Shown in pieces: positions 20,962 through 31,601 of a stretch of 64,000 nt of DNA (within the stretch, counting starts at the first letter, position 1; each line of letters starts with the position of its first letter). The stretch is from Pyropia haitanensis (Eukaryota; Rhodophyta; Bangiophyceae; Bangiales; Bangiaceae), in contig SDUX01000007.1 in the NCBI GenBank assembly GCA_008729055.1, positions 3,175,590-3,239,589 of the forward strand. Reading direction: 5' to 3'. A model generated the notes under the pieces. The model did no database searches and was not told where the DNA came from. It saw only the letters and a list, made by a program, of their open reading frames with translations. The translations under genes were made by a program, and so were the position numbers.

Positions 20962-21399
20962 CGCGTCCAGGGGTAGAGGATGGCAGGGGAGAAGCGGTGG
21001 GAGAGCAGGCAGCAGACACGTAGGAGGCAAAGCAGCCACCGCGTCGTGGTCGAGGCGGCCACGGGCGGATGTACAATAGACAGGAGCCGCGGCGCGGAGC
21101 GTCTGGACAGAAGAGACACGCACCCGACAACCCACGCGAATGCATGTGGAATAAAAAAGGAACAGAAAAAAAAGCGGGCCCCGCCAGCAGCAGCAGCAGA
21201 GCGGTGGCGGAGGGCAAGGCAGCGGTAGGAAGAGAAAAAAGAGACAAGAAAACAGGAAGAAAGGCAAGGAATAACAGTAAAGTCGGTCCGACCAAGGGGA
21301 AGGGACACGACGAGAGGCGCGCCCAACGACAGCGCGACGGCGAGAGCGGCGGCGCCCGGCGCCACCTGCCCCCCCCCCCGCCCCCCCCCCCCTCAAGGG
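20962..21399. other. 3' region between the P450 and TIM14
   Basis: Convergent 3' ends. A plus-strand AATAAA at 21150-21155, inside an A-rich patch, is a reasonable poly(A) signal for the P450 gene, 190 bases after its stop. A purine-rich stretch runs from 21225 to 21310. C runs lie at 21370-21393, just beyond the TIM14 stop. Confidence 0.4.
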
Positions 21400-21771
21400 T
21401 CAAAAGACGCTCTCCCCCCGCCGCCCGCCCAGCAGCAGGTCCTTGGCCTCGTTCACCTTGGTCGCCACGTACGTGCTGCCGCCGCTGTCTGGGTGGTTGA
21501 CCCGCATCAGCCGGCGGTGCGCCTCCCGCACCGCCGCCTTGGACGGATTCCCCCCCGCGGGGAGGCCGAGGATAAGCGCCGCCTCCCGCCGGTCCATGGG
21601 CCGCTCAAAGCCGCCGGCAAAGGCGCGCGGGACCGCGCCGCCGCCCGCGCCCGCCGCGCCCGCCGCCGCCGCCGCGCGGGCGCCACCGCCAGAACGGAGA
21701 GACAGCAGGGCGGCGCGGGAGAGGAGGGCGACGCCGGCAATCGCCGCGCCCGCCATCAGCGCGGTGGCCAT
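21400..21771 (-). CDS. TIM14: TIM14/PAM18, J-domain subunit of the mitochondrial import motor
   Basis: The 123-residue protein has the normal length and layout for the family. The ATG at 21771 is chosen because the N-terminal helix [21 protein letters not shown] begins there; upstream sequence has no family match. The single membrane anchor (about 3-25) places it in the mitochondrial inner membrane. A Gly/Ala linker leads to the matrix J domain (about 58-115): REAALILGL, then [20 protein letters not shown], then KVNEAKDLL. The HPD triad at 93-95, needed to stimulate the ATPase of mitochondrial Hsp70, is intact, followed by the GGS typical of Tim14/DNAJC19. Its partner would be PAM16. It diverges from the met-zincin gene 1.8 kb away. 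Confidence 0.93.
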   Translation of the reverse strand: MATALMAGAAIAGVALLSRAALLSLRSGGGARAAAAAGAAGAGGGAVPRAFAGGFERPMDRREAALILGLPAGGNPSKAAVREAHRRLMRVNHPDSGGSTYVATKVNEAKDLLLGGRRGESVF

Positions 21772-23596
21772 GGCGGGGGGGGCGGCTGGCCAGCGGCAGA
21801 GGGAGAAGAAGAGGCAGAGGGGCGGGGGGTGAGCGGACCGCGTCAACGCGGAGCGGTAGCAGAGTACGGGGTAGACGGGGTCGGTGCGTAGCCGCTGGTG
21901 ACGGCCGTGATGGACGGGTGGGTGGTCGAGGCGGCCGGCCCGCGCGGGCGGCGACGGCACTGACCGCAGGCACAAGACGCGGTCCAGCCGACGAGGTAGC
22001 GGGGTGGGCACGCACACAGAGCGACTCGCTGAGCCGGGTCGAAGTTGGTGTGATGACCACGTCGAACGGTAAAGCGGAAAACGTGTGCTACACGTGGTGA
22101 AAATGACCATTTAACGAGGCAGTTGAGTTCTGCAACGCCTAATTTCAAGTCATTGCTGGTTCCTTGGCTGGTGGGGTGGTGAGGTCTGGTGGCCGGCAGG
22201 TCCAGCTGGTTCACCCCCAACGAGCGACACGACGTTGATGCCTGCATGGCCATTGTGTGATACTGACACACGCCGGTGTCTTTTCCCACCGGGCCTGGAG
22301 TATTGCCGCCTATGCGACCGCCCTGTCGTCGCGGCCGCCCCCGCCCCACTCCTGGTCCCAGCGGCGCATCTCGGGTGTGCCCCCCACCCCGTCTACGAAC
22401 CAGCACGCGCTTCGTATCGGTGGTGTATGGACCAGGTGTCGGCAAGCAGGTTTCGAGGTGTCGCCACTGCGTGGGACTCCTGACCATCCAGGCATCCATC
22501 CATGGATACAGCTATCGGTACGTACTGTAGTTTGATGCAATCCTCTTCCATGATTGGGCGGGGGCGGAGAAGCGATGGTGCCGCCGCGGGATCTGTCCGC
22601 GTTTCTACGGCGCCGCCGTCGCTCGGGCGGTGCGACTGGTGGTGGAAACTCTGATGGCTGACCTGCGCACTGTTGTTTGCTGTTGGACGGGCGCTGCGTA
22701 TGTGGCTCATCATACAGGTTGCTGCTGGGCGACGCGCCGGCCCACTTTGCTACTGTCGTCGCGACCCACCGTGCCACCTCCGGCCACTGTGGTGCTCGGC
22801 TGTTGCTGCGTGGACGGTTTTCCTCGTCGTCGCGCAAGGTGACCACCCCCGTCTGAAGTCGAGCCTCGAGCACCAGAGGCGCGGACTGCGTGCGCGTACT
22901 GGCTGCCATCGCGGTGCACCTCCGGGCGGGGCGTGCGGAGTGACATCCCTGACCACGCCTGGCGTCTTGGCCTTTGGCGTGCACTCCCCACGCGACGGGG
23001 GTGGTGGTCGCCAAGGCGGGACAGTCCGCAAGAGGATGAACTCGCGCACGGGACGCCGCGGCGCCAGCGAGCGCACGCCATCCGGGCCGCGATAGGCGTG
23101 GGGCACACAGCCGAGGCGTCACGGCGTGCGTACACCGAGCGTTCGTGCCAGCCCTGCAATCTCACAAGGGCCTTGGGGGGCGGTGTCAATCCGCTGCCGG
23201 TCGCATCTTGCGTCGCATCGGCGCCTACGTACCCGCCTGGCCTGTCTCTAGTGGAGGCTATTCTGGGCAGGAGCTGCGTCTGAGGCCCTGGGCGCTTGCA
23301 ATACCACGGCGTGTTCCTCTGCCGCGCCGCTCCATGGTGGGTGACCAGGCCCTCAGCCGTAGCGTCGCGGCGCAGGGGGTTTTGCGGAGAGGACACACCG
23401 TTCCGCTGCGTGCCAAACGGTGGTCGGCCACCGTTTGGGGGGCGGTTTTGGGCGGTGCATCGCCCATAAGACTGCGGCGTCTTTGCGCGCCGTGGGAGAC
23501 GTCACTCGCCCCCGCATCCACCCATCCCCCCGCTCCCACGGCAGCCGAGCCCGGCACACCACCCTCTCTGCCGCGCTCGCGGTGGGGCTGGTCACC
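21772..23596. other. Divergent intergenic region between TIM14 and the metalloprotease
   Basis: About 1.8 kb of mixed composition, less GC-rich than most spacers here, particularly 22050-22300. It should hold both promoters. No gene, RNA or strong repeat is recognised. Open frames on either strand show no family features. Confidence 0.35.
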
Positions 23597-26389
23597 ATGG
23601 CGGGCCGTTCGTCTGTGGGTGCCCCGGCGTCGCCGTCGACGCACCCCTTCCGCTCTACCGTGGTAGCTACTGTGGCGGGCGCGCTGGTCGGCGCCGCCGG
23701 GCTTGGCTTGCTGACGTCGGTCATCTCGGCTGGCGCGGGCGACAGCCGTGGCGGCGGCTGGCTGCAGCCGGCTGCTCGGAGCGCCGTTGTGGCCCCTGAT
23801 GGCCTGCTGCACGCGGTTGACCATGAGGCCGCCGCCGCGGTCAACGAGTCGGCTGACCCGGCCACCGCCAAGTTGATCGAGGAGCTGAAGGGGGACCACC
23901 TGTTCTCGATGCCCCCGCTGCCTGTGGGCCATCTGTTTGACCACCACCGTGGCTACTTTACGGTGCACTCTGGCAAGGGTCTTGCGTCTGGCAGGGTGCT
24001 GCTGGAAGTCCCCAAGAAGCTGTTGGACACGCCGTTCATGATCCTGGCGATGATCACGGCGGGCGATGCGGAGCTAGATCTGACGGGCAACCCGGCCAAC
24101 AACGTGTGGAAGACCGTCTTTGCGTTGCGCAAGAGCGAAGGCCGCCACGATTCCCTGGACCTGTACCGCCCGCTGTTTGACCTGCGGGCGGAGAAGGCCG
24201 ACTCGCCAATGGCCACCTCCCTCCGTGAGGGGTACTTCCCCGGCTGGGTGCGAAGCTTTCCGGTGCGCTCCTTCCGCGACTCGTACCTGCTGGACGCGAC
24301 GCCGTGGGTGGAGCAAGGCTTGGACATTGTCACGGACAATGACGGGCGGAATCGTGGCTCCTGGCAGCAGAGCCACCGCTTTGTCAAGGCCACGGCCTAC
24401 CCGCGCAACGTCGAGCTGGACGTGCAGATGCGGCTGCGGAGCACGGACGGCTTGGGCCAAAGTCAGGTGTCGCCGGAGAACGTGTTTGCCTCTTCGGTGC
24501 GCTACAGTATCCTTGCTCTCCCGGACAAGCCCATGGAGACTCGCGCAGCGGACAGCCGCGTCGGATACTTTGGGACCAGTTTCATCTCTGCGGATGACAT
24601 GAGCGGCGGGACGCTCAAGCGCACGTTTATCAACCGGTGGGACTTGGCGAAGGGGTCTATCACGTTTTACGTTGACCCGACTGTGCCGGTCGAGTGGCGG
24701 GCGACCGTCAAGCGCGGGGTGGAGGAGTGGGACAAGGCGTTTGCGCGGGCCGGCCGCCCCGGCTCTATCCAAGCCGTCTTGCCTGGCGACAGGGACTGGC
24801 CGGCCGACTACTCGTTGGGCGACGCGCGGTACACGACGATTACGTGGGCGCCCAACCTGGGCCCCGCCTACGCCATGGGGCCGTCTGAAGCGGACCCCCG
24901 TACGGGGGAGATCGTCAAGGGGAGTGTGATGCTGGCCGCCAACTTTGTGCAAGCCGTCGCGTCTGGCGTCAATGAGGCCTTTTCGCCTATTGCCAAGGGC
25001 ATGTTCGCCGTCAATGTGACCCGGCAATCGATGGAGTCTGAGAAGGTGCAGATGCGTGCTCGGTCGCTGAGGATGCTGGGCGCCCTGGCGGTGGCCGAGG
25101 CTGATCAGGTTGACGCTGTCTCCCGCCCGGGGGTCGGGTCGTGGATGGACAAGGCCGATGGGCACATGGGCGCCATGGGCGAGCCGGCCGCCGGCGTGTT
25201 GGCCGAGGTTCTTGAGCAGACAATGCTGGAGCTGGTGATGCACGAAGTCGGCCACGTTCTTGGTCTCCGCCACAACTTCCGTGCGTCCGCCAGCGTGCCG
25301 TTTGCCAAGCTGTCGGACAAGGCCTGGGTGCAGGCCAACGGCGCTTCTTCCAGCGTGATGGACTACCTCCCTACCTTTGTGCGGGAGAACCCTGCGGACC
25401 AGGCGTTCTACGCGTCTCCCACCATTGGGGCGTACGACCACGCCGCGATTCGGTACGGGTACGGTGATTTCAAGTCGGACGCTGAGCGCCTTGCTTTTGC
25501 GCAGTCGGTGGCGAAGAATACCCCCTTTGCAACTGACGATGACCGTGCTGGCATCACCGGGGCTGACCCCCTGACGAACTACTGGGACATCAGCGACTCC
25601 CCGCTGGACTACTACGCTGAGACGATCGCGGTGTCGCGCAAGGTCATGCGCATCTCCAAGGCGTCCACAGCCAAGACTGCGGGCGCGGCGTGGTTAGACT
25701 TTACCACTGTCGTCTCGGATGCCATCTGGACCAGCATGGGGTGCTTCACGTATGCGACCAAGTTCATTGGCGGCCGCATGCCGTCACGGATGGCCAGCAC
25801 GAACTCGTCGTCGCCGCCCGTCACGTTTGTGGACGTGGCGACCGAGAAGCGGGCTCTGGCGATGGTGCTGCGGGAGCTCAACCCGCGGGACGGGCTGCTG
25901 GGGTCGTCGACGGTGCGGGAGTACGCCGCCCACATGGTGGCGCGCGAGTGCTATGGCGACGGGAGCGGCGGGCCTACCTACCAGTGCCCGGGCGTGCAGG
26001 CGGTGCCGCTCATGTCTTGGCTGCGCGGCGCGCGCTCGGACGTCTTTTACTCGCTGCTGCACCCCACACGGCTGAGGGCGCTATCCGAGGTCGCCGTCGC
26101 TGCCGGCGACCGCGCCGGCGGCTTGACCGTCACGGAGGTGCTGCAGGCCGTGACGGGCACACTATTTGGCGGCGGTGGCCCGGCCGACGACCTGCAGCGC
26201 GACGCGCAGGCGCAGTGGGTCGAGGTGCTGGCTTATTCCGTGCAGGAAGAGCGAGGCTCGCACTCCTCGCTGGCGGTGGCGGCGATGGCTGGCGAGCTTA
26301 GCCGCATCCACGCAATGGTCAGCGGTGGCGCCGGCGGGGACCCGCACCGGGTGGGCCTGTCGGTGATGACCCGCGAGTTCAAGGCCTGA
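23597..26389 (+). CDS. Met-zincin metalloprotease (DUF5117/DUF4953 type)
   Basis: The product is 930 residues from an ATG in strong context (GTCACCATGGC). An N-terminal hydrophobic stretch (STVVATVAGALVGAAGLGLL, about 21-40) indicates a signal peptide or signal anchor, so the enzyme is secreted or membrane-tethered. The middle matches the DUF5117-type region (GHLFDHHRGYFTV, then WRATVKRGVEEWDKAFARAG). The active site is HEVGHVLGLRHNF at 549-561: two zinc His, the catalytic Glu and the third His of the extended metzincin motif. SVMDY with Met588 is the Met-turn. The family is mainly bacterial, of unknown natural substrate, with scattered eukaryotic members. Apart from the short N-terminus it has none of the poly-Ala/Gly padding seen in its neighbours. 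Intron-free. Horizontal acquisition is possible but unproven. Confidence 0.88.
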   Translation: MAGRSSVGAPASPSTHPFRSTVVATVAGALVGAAGLGLLTSVISAGAGDSRGGGWLQPAARSAVVAPDGLLHAVDHEAAAAVNESADPATAKLIEELKGDHLFSMPPLPVGHLFDHHRGYFTVHSGKGLASGRVLLEVPKKLLDTPFMILAMITAGDAELDLTGNPANNVWKTVFALRKSEGRHDSLDLYRPLFDLRAEKADSPMATSLREGYFPGWVRSFPVRSFRDSYLLDATPWVEQGLDIVTDNDGRNRGSWQQSHRFVKATAYPRNVELDVQMRLRSTDGLGQSQVSPENVFASSVRYSILALPDKPMETRAADSRVGYFGTSFISADDMSGGTLKRTFINRWDLAKGSITFYVDPTVPVEWRATVKRGVEEWDKAFARAGRPGSIQAVLPGDRDWPADYSLGDARYTTITWAPNLGPAYAMGPSEADPRTGEIVKGSVMLAANFVQAVASGVNEAFSPIAKGMFAVNVTRQSMESEKVQMRARSLRMLGALAVAEADQVDAVSRPGVGSWMDKADGHMGAMGEPAAGVLAEVLEQTMLELVMHEVGHVLGLRHNFRASASVPFAKLSDKAWVQANGASSSVMDYLPTFVRENPADQAFYASPTIGAYDHAAIRYGYGDFKSDAERLAFAQSVAKNTPFATDDDRAGITGADPLTNYWDISDSPLDYYAETIAVSRKVMRISKASTAKTAGAAWLDFTTVVSDAIWTSMGCFTYATKFIGGRMPSRMASTNSSSPPVTFVDVATEKRALAMVLRELNPRDGLLGSSTVREYAAHMVARECYGDGSGGPTYQCPGVQAVPLMSWLRGARSDVFYSLLHPTRLRALSEVAVAAGDRAGGLTVTEVLQAVTGTLFGGGGPADDLQRDAQAQWVEVLAYSVQEERGSHSSLAVAAMAGELSRIHAMVSGGAGGDPHRVGLSVMTREFKA

Positions 26390-28262
26390 GGGGGAGGGCG
26401 CGCGTGCCGCCACGCGGGTGGGCGGTCTTTTGTTTTTGGTTGGTGTGTGCACACCCGCCACGCAGCTGCGGCCTTGTGTGCGTGTGTGCGGCGGGGGGGC
26501 CGCCGGTTTTTCTCGTCGGCGGCCAGCGCTGTCCGGTGTAGCCGCGTGGCCGCTTGCTCGTAGGGGCCACCGTCGCCCGCTTTCTGTGTCGTGTTTCCGG
26601 TCTTTGCTCGCGCGCCTCGCGCGCAGGGGTGCAGGCCCATCGCGCACGCGCCGGATGGTGGGCGCCGTGTCCACAGATGGGCCCGCGTGCGTGCCGCGCG
26701 TGTGTCGGTGCGCTCGCTACCAACCAGGCTGGTGTCGTGAAGGGGGAAGGACGACGAAGGGGGGGGGACCGCCGCGGGCGCGGGCGGCGACGGACGCTCC
26801 ATGCGGTCGGCGGCGGCACTGGCGCGCCGCGCGTCGGCGCCGCCGCCGCCGCCGCCGTCGCCGCCGCCGCCGCCGCCGCCGTCGCCGCCGCCGCCGCCGC
26901 CGCCGCGGCAGCCGCCGCCGCCAGCCACGGGCGCCCGCGCGCTGCCAAGAACACGGGCGTGGCCACGACGCGGCACGGCCCGGCGCCGACACGCGGCGCG
27001 GGCGGCGGGAGGGAGCCACCACACCAAGAAAAAAAAACAGAACGGCAGGGGCGGCCGCCGCGGCGCGCGCCGCAGGGGGGCGACGCCCGCCGCCGCCACC
27101 GCCGCCGCCGCCGGCCGCCGCCGCCGTCACCCTCCCGACCCGACGGCGGCGGGTCGGTGGCTCCCGGCGGGGTGGGGTCGCCGCCACGCCGCGGCGGGGG
27201 GGGGGGACCGACCACCCGCCGCCGTGGGGGTGCGCCGCGGCGGCCGACGCGGGCGTCGCGGGGGTTGGCGGCTGTGGCGGCCGGCGGTGGGGGGGTTGGG
27301 GGGGGGGGGGCGCGCGCCGCGCGTCGCGGGCAGTGTGGGGCGGCCGGCGCGGCGCGGCGCGGCGGCGGGGCGCGGCGTGGCCACGCCGCCGTGCCCCCGC
27401 TCTTGCGCCGCGCGGCCGCGCGCGGCGGCACGCCGGGACGGCGGCGCGCGGGCGCGGGCTGGCGTCGCGGTCGCGGTGGGCACGACGCGCGTGGCCGCCA
27501 TGAGCGGGGGGGGTGCGCGCCGCCGCGGGCGGGCAGGTCATTGGGGATGATCCCGCCGACCCGCCGCCGCCGCGGCCCGATTTTTTTTGCATTTCCCCGT
27601 CGCCCCGCCGTTGCCGACGGCCGGCGCCGCCGCTGTCGCGCCGCCTCGGCGGTGTCTTTGGCGGCGGCCGCCCCGCCCGCGCACCCCCCCCGCCTTCCGC
27701 TCCCACCCTCCACTTGTACCGCCGCCCTCGTTTATTTCCACTCGGCCGCCGTCCCCGCCCCCCGCCGCTCTGTTTCCGTCCAGGGTGCCGCCACCGCCGC
27801 GACCAGTCCCCCCCCTCGGTGGTGGCAAGTGGCGCGACGCGCGGCGGCGGCGGCGGCAGCGGCGGCGGCGGCGGCGGCGGCGGCGGCAGTGGCGGCGGCG
27901 GGATCCGACGGCCGCCGCCACACGGCGGGCGGCCCGCGTGTCGCGGCGCCGCCGCCACTGCGGTGCGGCCATCCGCCGCGGCGGCGGCGGCGGCGGGGAC
28001 GCCCCGGCGGGTGGCTGGCGGCCGCGCGGCGTCGCGCTGGCACGATGGCGCCCGTCGGCGACGGCCGCCGCCGCGGCGGCCGCCGCCGCACCGCCGCGGC
28101 AGCGCGCGTCCACGTGGGCGCCCCGCGTCCCGCCGCCGCCCGCCGTCGGCGCTGCCGTCGACCGCCGGTGGCGGCCGGCCCGCCCCCGCCCGCCCCGCCG
28201 CTCCCGCGCTGCCGTCACGCGGCTGCGCTGCTGCTCGCCTGGGGTCTGGCGGGTGCTGCTGC

Positions 28263-28264
<2 letters not shown>

Positions 28265-28334
<70 letters not shown>
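28265..28334. repeat. (GGC)n microsatellite, about 23 units
   Basis: Roughly 70 bases of uninterrupted GGC. I see no gene around it, so it is treated as non-coding. CGG-type tracts of this length tend to be unstable. Confidence 0.9.
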
Positions 28335-28335
<1 letters not shown>

Positions 28336-28428
28336 TCATGAGCGTGCGCGGCGAGGCGTGCGGGGCGGGCCGCCACGGCGGCGGCGCGCTCGCCGCGGCC
28401 GCCGCACCTGTGGGATGAGGCCACTGGT

Positions 28429-28454
28429 GGGGGGGGGGGGGGGGGGGGGGGGGG
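28429..28454. repeat. Poly-G run of 26 bases
   Basis: This is the longest mononucleotide run I found in the window. G tracts this long are rare, form quadruplexes and are hard to sequence, so the exact length should be treated as approximate. Confidence 0.9.
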
Positions 28455-29234
28455 CGGTTGAGGAGCAGACCGTGGTGCTGCGTCGTGGGGGGGCAGAGGC
28501 GGCGGGTGGGACAGGCGGTGGTGGGGGTGGTGGGGGCGTCGTCCCCGGTCGGTGGGGTGGGTGGCCGGGAGAGGGCAGGTCTCGGGATTCGCGGCTGGGG
28601 GGGGTGGGCAAGCGGCGCTCTCCCTCCTCCTCATCATGAGGAAGGACCCCGCCCGGTGCCCGCGTGGCCGCCGCGTGGCGTGGCGTGGCGTGTGGGGGGG
28701 CGGCTTTTGTGGACGCGGCGGCGGCCGCGGCGGTTGTGACGGGCGGGGGTGGACCACCGGGACGGGCAAAGGGGAGCGACGGCGCTGGTGCCGTGCACTT
28801 TGTAGCGGCGGCGGCGGGGGGGGGGCGTGACGGCGGCCGACCACCTCCGTGACCCCTGTGTCATTCCGGGCACCCATAAGAGGCGCCGCTGGTCGCGGCG
28901 GGCGGGGTGGTGCGACGACGCAAGCGGCACACGCGGCACGGACGGCGGGCGGTGGGGGTCGGTGGGCGTCGCCTGTGGGGAGGACACCAAGCCGCCCGGC
29001 TGGCCACGCCGGCCGCAGACGGCCGGCCGCGCTGGGCGAGCCCCTTCCTTGTTTTGAGCTACCCCCCCGGTTCCCCTTTCCTCCGCCGTACGCGCCGCCG
29101 TCTTTGGTGAGGGCGACCGCCGGCGAGCCGCCGCGCGCCGCTGCGTGCTGCGCCGCCCCCCGTCCCGCGGTCGCGCCGCGTGGGCGGTCTTGCGCGGCCA
29201 CCCCGCCGCCGCCGTTGCCGCCGTGGCGGCCGCG

Positions 29235-31601
29235 ATGGGGCCGCCGCCCACCCCTGCCGGCGGCACGGCGCCGTGGCGGCCGCGCCGCCGCCGCCGCCGC
29301 CGCGGGCGGGCGCTGCTGTGGTGCTCCGTGGCGGTGGCGGCCGTCGCGTCGCGGGCGGCGGCCGCGCCGGCGGCGGCCGCGCCGCTGGTGGCACCCGCCG
29401 CCGCGGGCGGTGGCGACGGCGGGTGGGCGGCCGCGCCGGGCGGGCTGCCGTACGTGGCGTTTGACGACTTTTTTTCGAGCGCGGCCGTGTCGAGGCCAAC
29501 GTGGGCGGGCATGCCTGCGACGGCTGTGGCCAACGCCCTGGCAGACGACGCCCCGCCCGACGACCCGGCAGGCGACGCGCCGGCCGCCATCCCGGCAGAC
29601 GACGCGCCGGCCGCCGCGCCGGCCGCCGGCCGCGCCGCCCCTGACGATCGTGCCGCGGCGGTGGCGCCGCCAACGGTGCGGGCGGCGTCGCTGGACTTGC
29701 TCAAGGGGGACCTGGATGGCCTCTACCACCGCAACCAGGTTGTGTCCGCGTCCACGTGCATCAGCTCGTTTGCGCTCGACACGGCGGCGCACCTGACGGG
29801 GTGGCCCGAGCGGGGCTCGGGCAAGGTGTTTGCGCAGATGCTGGACGCGCGGGGCGTCGCCGTCAATGGGGAGGCCTGCGTCGTGCGCGCGCTATCGCCC
29901 CCCCGCAATGGCATCAGGGCGGTGGAGGGGGTGGTGGTCCTCCCGCCTCCCTACTTTTCCGACCCCAGCACCGTCCAGACGGACTGGTGGCCGGTGGTTG
30001 AGGCGGCCGACTCGCTCGCCGGCGCCTCCTTTTTCTTCAACGCGACCATCTTTGGCCGCCGCAGCCGTGACCGGATGCTCCTCAACCTCTTTTACGTGGG
30101 CTCGGACCTCGAGTGTGGGGGTGACGTGGCGCTCGTCGCGGGCACCATGGTCGCCATCTACCACGCGGATGAGCAGAAGAGCGGGCGTGGGCCGGGCGAG
30201 CGCCCCGGCGCGCTGGTCGCCCGCGTGTTCAACCCCAACGGCGGGCCGCCGTGCCTCCTCGACACGGAGCAGCCGCAGGTGACGCCGACGCCGACGCCCA
30301 CGCGGCGGCCAACGCCAACGCCAACGCCGACGCCGACGCCGTCGCCGACGCCCACCCCTGCCCCCACCCCGACGCCAACGCCATCGCCGACGCCTACCCC
30401 GACGCGGCGGCCGACCCCGACCCCGACGCCCACCAGGCCGCCGACGCCGCCGCCCACGCCCACACCGACGCCGACGCCCACGCCGACGAGGCCGCCCACG
30501 CCGCCACCAACGTCCCCCCCTACCCGGTCGCCGTCCCCGACGCCTACCCCCACGCGGCCGCCGACGCCGACGCCGACGCGGCCGCCGACGCCGCCGCCCA
30601 CACCCACTCCCACCCCAACGCCGACGAAGCGCCCCACGCCAACGCCGACGAAGCGCCCCACGTCGACGCCGACGCCAACGCCCACCCGGTCGCCTGCGCC
30701 GACGCGGCGCCCGGCGGTGACGGCCAGCCCGTCGGCAACGCCGGCGCGGACGCCGACAGCGTCTCCGACGCCACGCCCATCTGCGTTGCCGTCGCCCTCC
30801 CCCAGCAGCTTTGACCCGGATCTGACGCCTGTGACGGGCCCGTCGGTGTCGCCGTCTGCGGACGCGTCCGTGTCTGGCGAGGCGGCCGCGACGGCGACGC
30901 CAACGGCGACGCCGTCGCCTACCCCCCCGGGCGACTTTACCGCGCGCGGCGAGGAGAACGACGATGACGACAGCAGCTGCTTCCCCGCCGACGCGACGGT
31001 GACGCTGGCCGGCGGCCGCGTCGTGCGCATGGACGCGCTCCACGTGGGCGACCGCGTCGCCGTCGGCGGCGGCGTCTTTTCCGACGTCTACCTGTGGACG
31101 CACCGCGACGCGGCCGCGACGCCGTCGTTGGTGCGGCTGGTCACGGCGGGGGGGGCGTCGCTGCGCGTGACGCCGGGCCACCTGGTGTACGTGGCTGCCG
31201 CGGCGGCGGCGCCGCGGCTGGTCGCCGCCGCGGACGTGGCGGTTGGCGATGCGCTGGTGCTGGGGCGCCCCGCCGCGAACGCGTCGGCGGCGGTGGTGGT
31301 GGCGGTCGGCCGCGTCGCGGGCGCCGGGCTGTACAACCCGCAGACGCTGGCTGGCGCCATTGTCGTCGACGGCTTCCGCTGCTCGACGGTCACCGCCGCG
31401 GTGCCGGGCGGAGTGGCGGTGGCCGAGGCGCTGCTGTCGCCGTGGCGGCTGGCGTACCGGGTGCTCGGCGTGGCCAGGAGGCGAGCCGCGCTCGACGGCC
31501 TGTTTGTGGGGGGGGTGCCGCCGGTCGTGGACGCGGCGGGCAAGGCACTGCGCGCGTGGGGGGGGGCACCCGCCGCGGGTGCCGCGAGCCTCCCTGTTTG
31601 A
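29235..31601 (+). CDS. Secreted protein with PTPT linker and C-terminal Hint (hedgehog/intein) domain
   Basis: The product is 788 residues from the ATG at 29235; the frame upstream lacks an ATG. An Arg-rich start and the hydrophobic [14 protein letters not shown] form a signal peptide. Residues about 145-350 are a compact domain of unknown family with several Cys ([25 protein letters not shown]), ending at GGPPCLL. A linker of more than 150 residues built of PTPT, RPTPTP and KRPTPTP repeats follows, probably extended and glycosylated. An acidic stretch precedes the Hint domain, which starts at Cys582 ([13 protein letters not shown]) and has the LRVTPGH block (Thr646, His649). Those residues catalyse the N-to-S acyl shift in hedgehog and intein autoprocessing. 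By analogy the protein may cut itself at Ser581/Cys582, freeing the N-terminal part in the cell wall or medium. The acceptor nucleophile is unknown. Confidence 0.82.
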   Translation: MGPPPTPAGGTAPWRPRRRRRRRGRALLWCSVAVAAVASRAAAAPAAAAPLVAPAAAGGGDGGWAAAPGGLPYVAFDDFFSSAAVSRPTWAGMPATAVANALADDAPPDDPAGDAPAAIPADDAPAAAPAAGRAAPDDRAAAVAPPTVRAASLDLLKGDLDGLYHRNQVVSASTCISSFALDTAAHLTGWPERGSGKVFAQMLDARGVAVNGEACVVRALSPPRNGIRAVEGVVVLPPPYFSDPSTVQTDWWPVVEAADSLAGASFFFNATIFGRRSRDRMLLNLFYVGSDLECGGDVALVAGTMVAIYHADEQKSGRGPGERPGALVARVFNPNGGPPCLLDTEQPQVTPTPTPTRRPTPTPTPTPTPSPTPTPAPTPTPTPSPTPTPTRRPTPTPTPTRPPTPPPTPTPTPTPTPTRPPTPPPTSPPTRSPSPTPTPTRPPTPTPTRPPTPPPTPTPTPTPTKRPTPTPTKRPTSTPTPTPTRSPAPTRRPAVTASPSATPARTPTASPTPRPSALPSPSPSSFDPDLTPVTGPSVSPSADASVSGEAAATATPTATPSPTPPGDFTARGEENDDDDSSCFPADATVTLAGGRVVRMDALHVGDRVAVGGGVFSDVYLWTHRDAAATPSLVRLVTAGGASLRVTPGHLVYVAAAAAAPRLVAAADVAVGDALVLGRPAANASAAVVVAVGRVAGAGLYNPQTLAGAIVVDGFRCSTVTAAVPGGVAVAEALLSPWRLAYRVLGVARRRAALDGLFVGGVPPVVDAAGKALRAWGGAPAAGAASLPV

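Larger units (their letters stand above)
26390..29234. other. GC-extreme intergenic region with trinucleotide and poly-G tracts
   Basis: About 2.8 kb with no recognisable gene. It contains a GCC/GTC tract at about 26840-26906, GGC-type tracts at 27840-27900, an uninterrupted GGC tract at about 28265-28334, and a run of 26 Gs at 28429-28454. Long frames on both strands encode only Ala, Gly, Arg or Pro strings created by these repeats. The promoter of the Hint gene should lie in the last few hundred bases, but no motif stands out. Confidence 0.45.
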
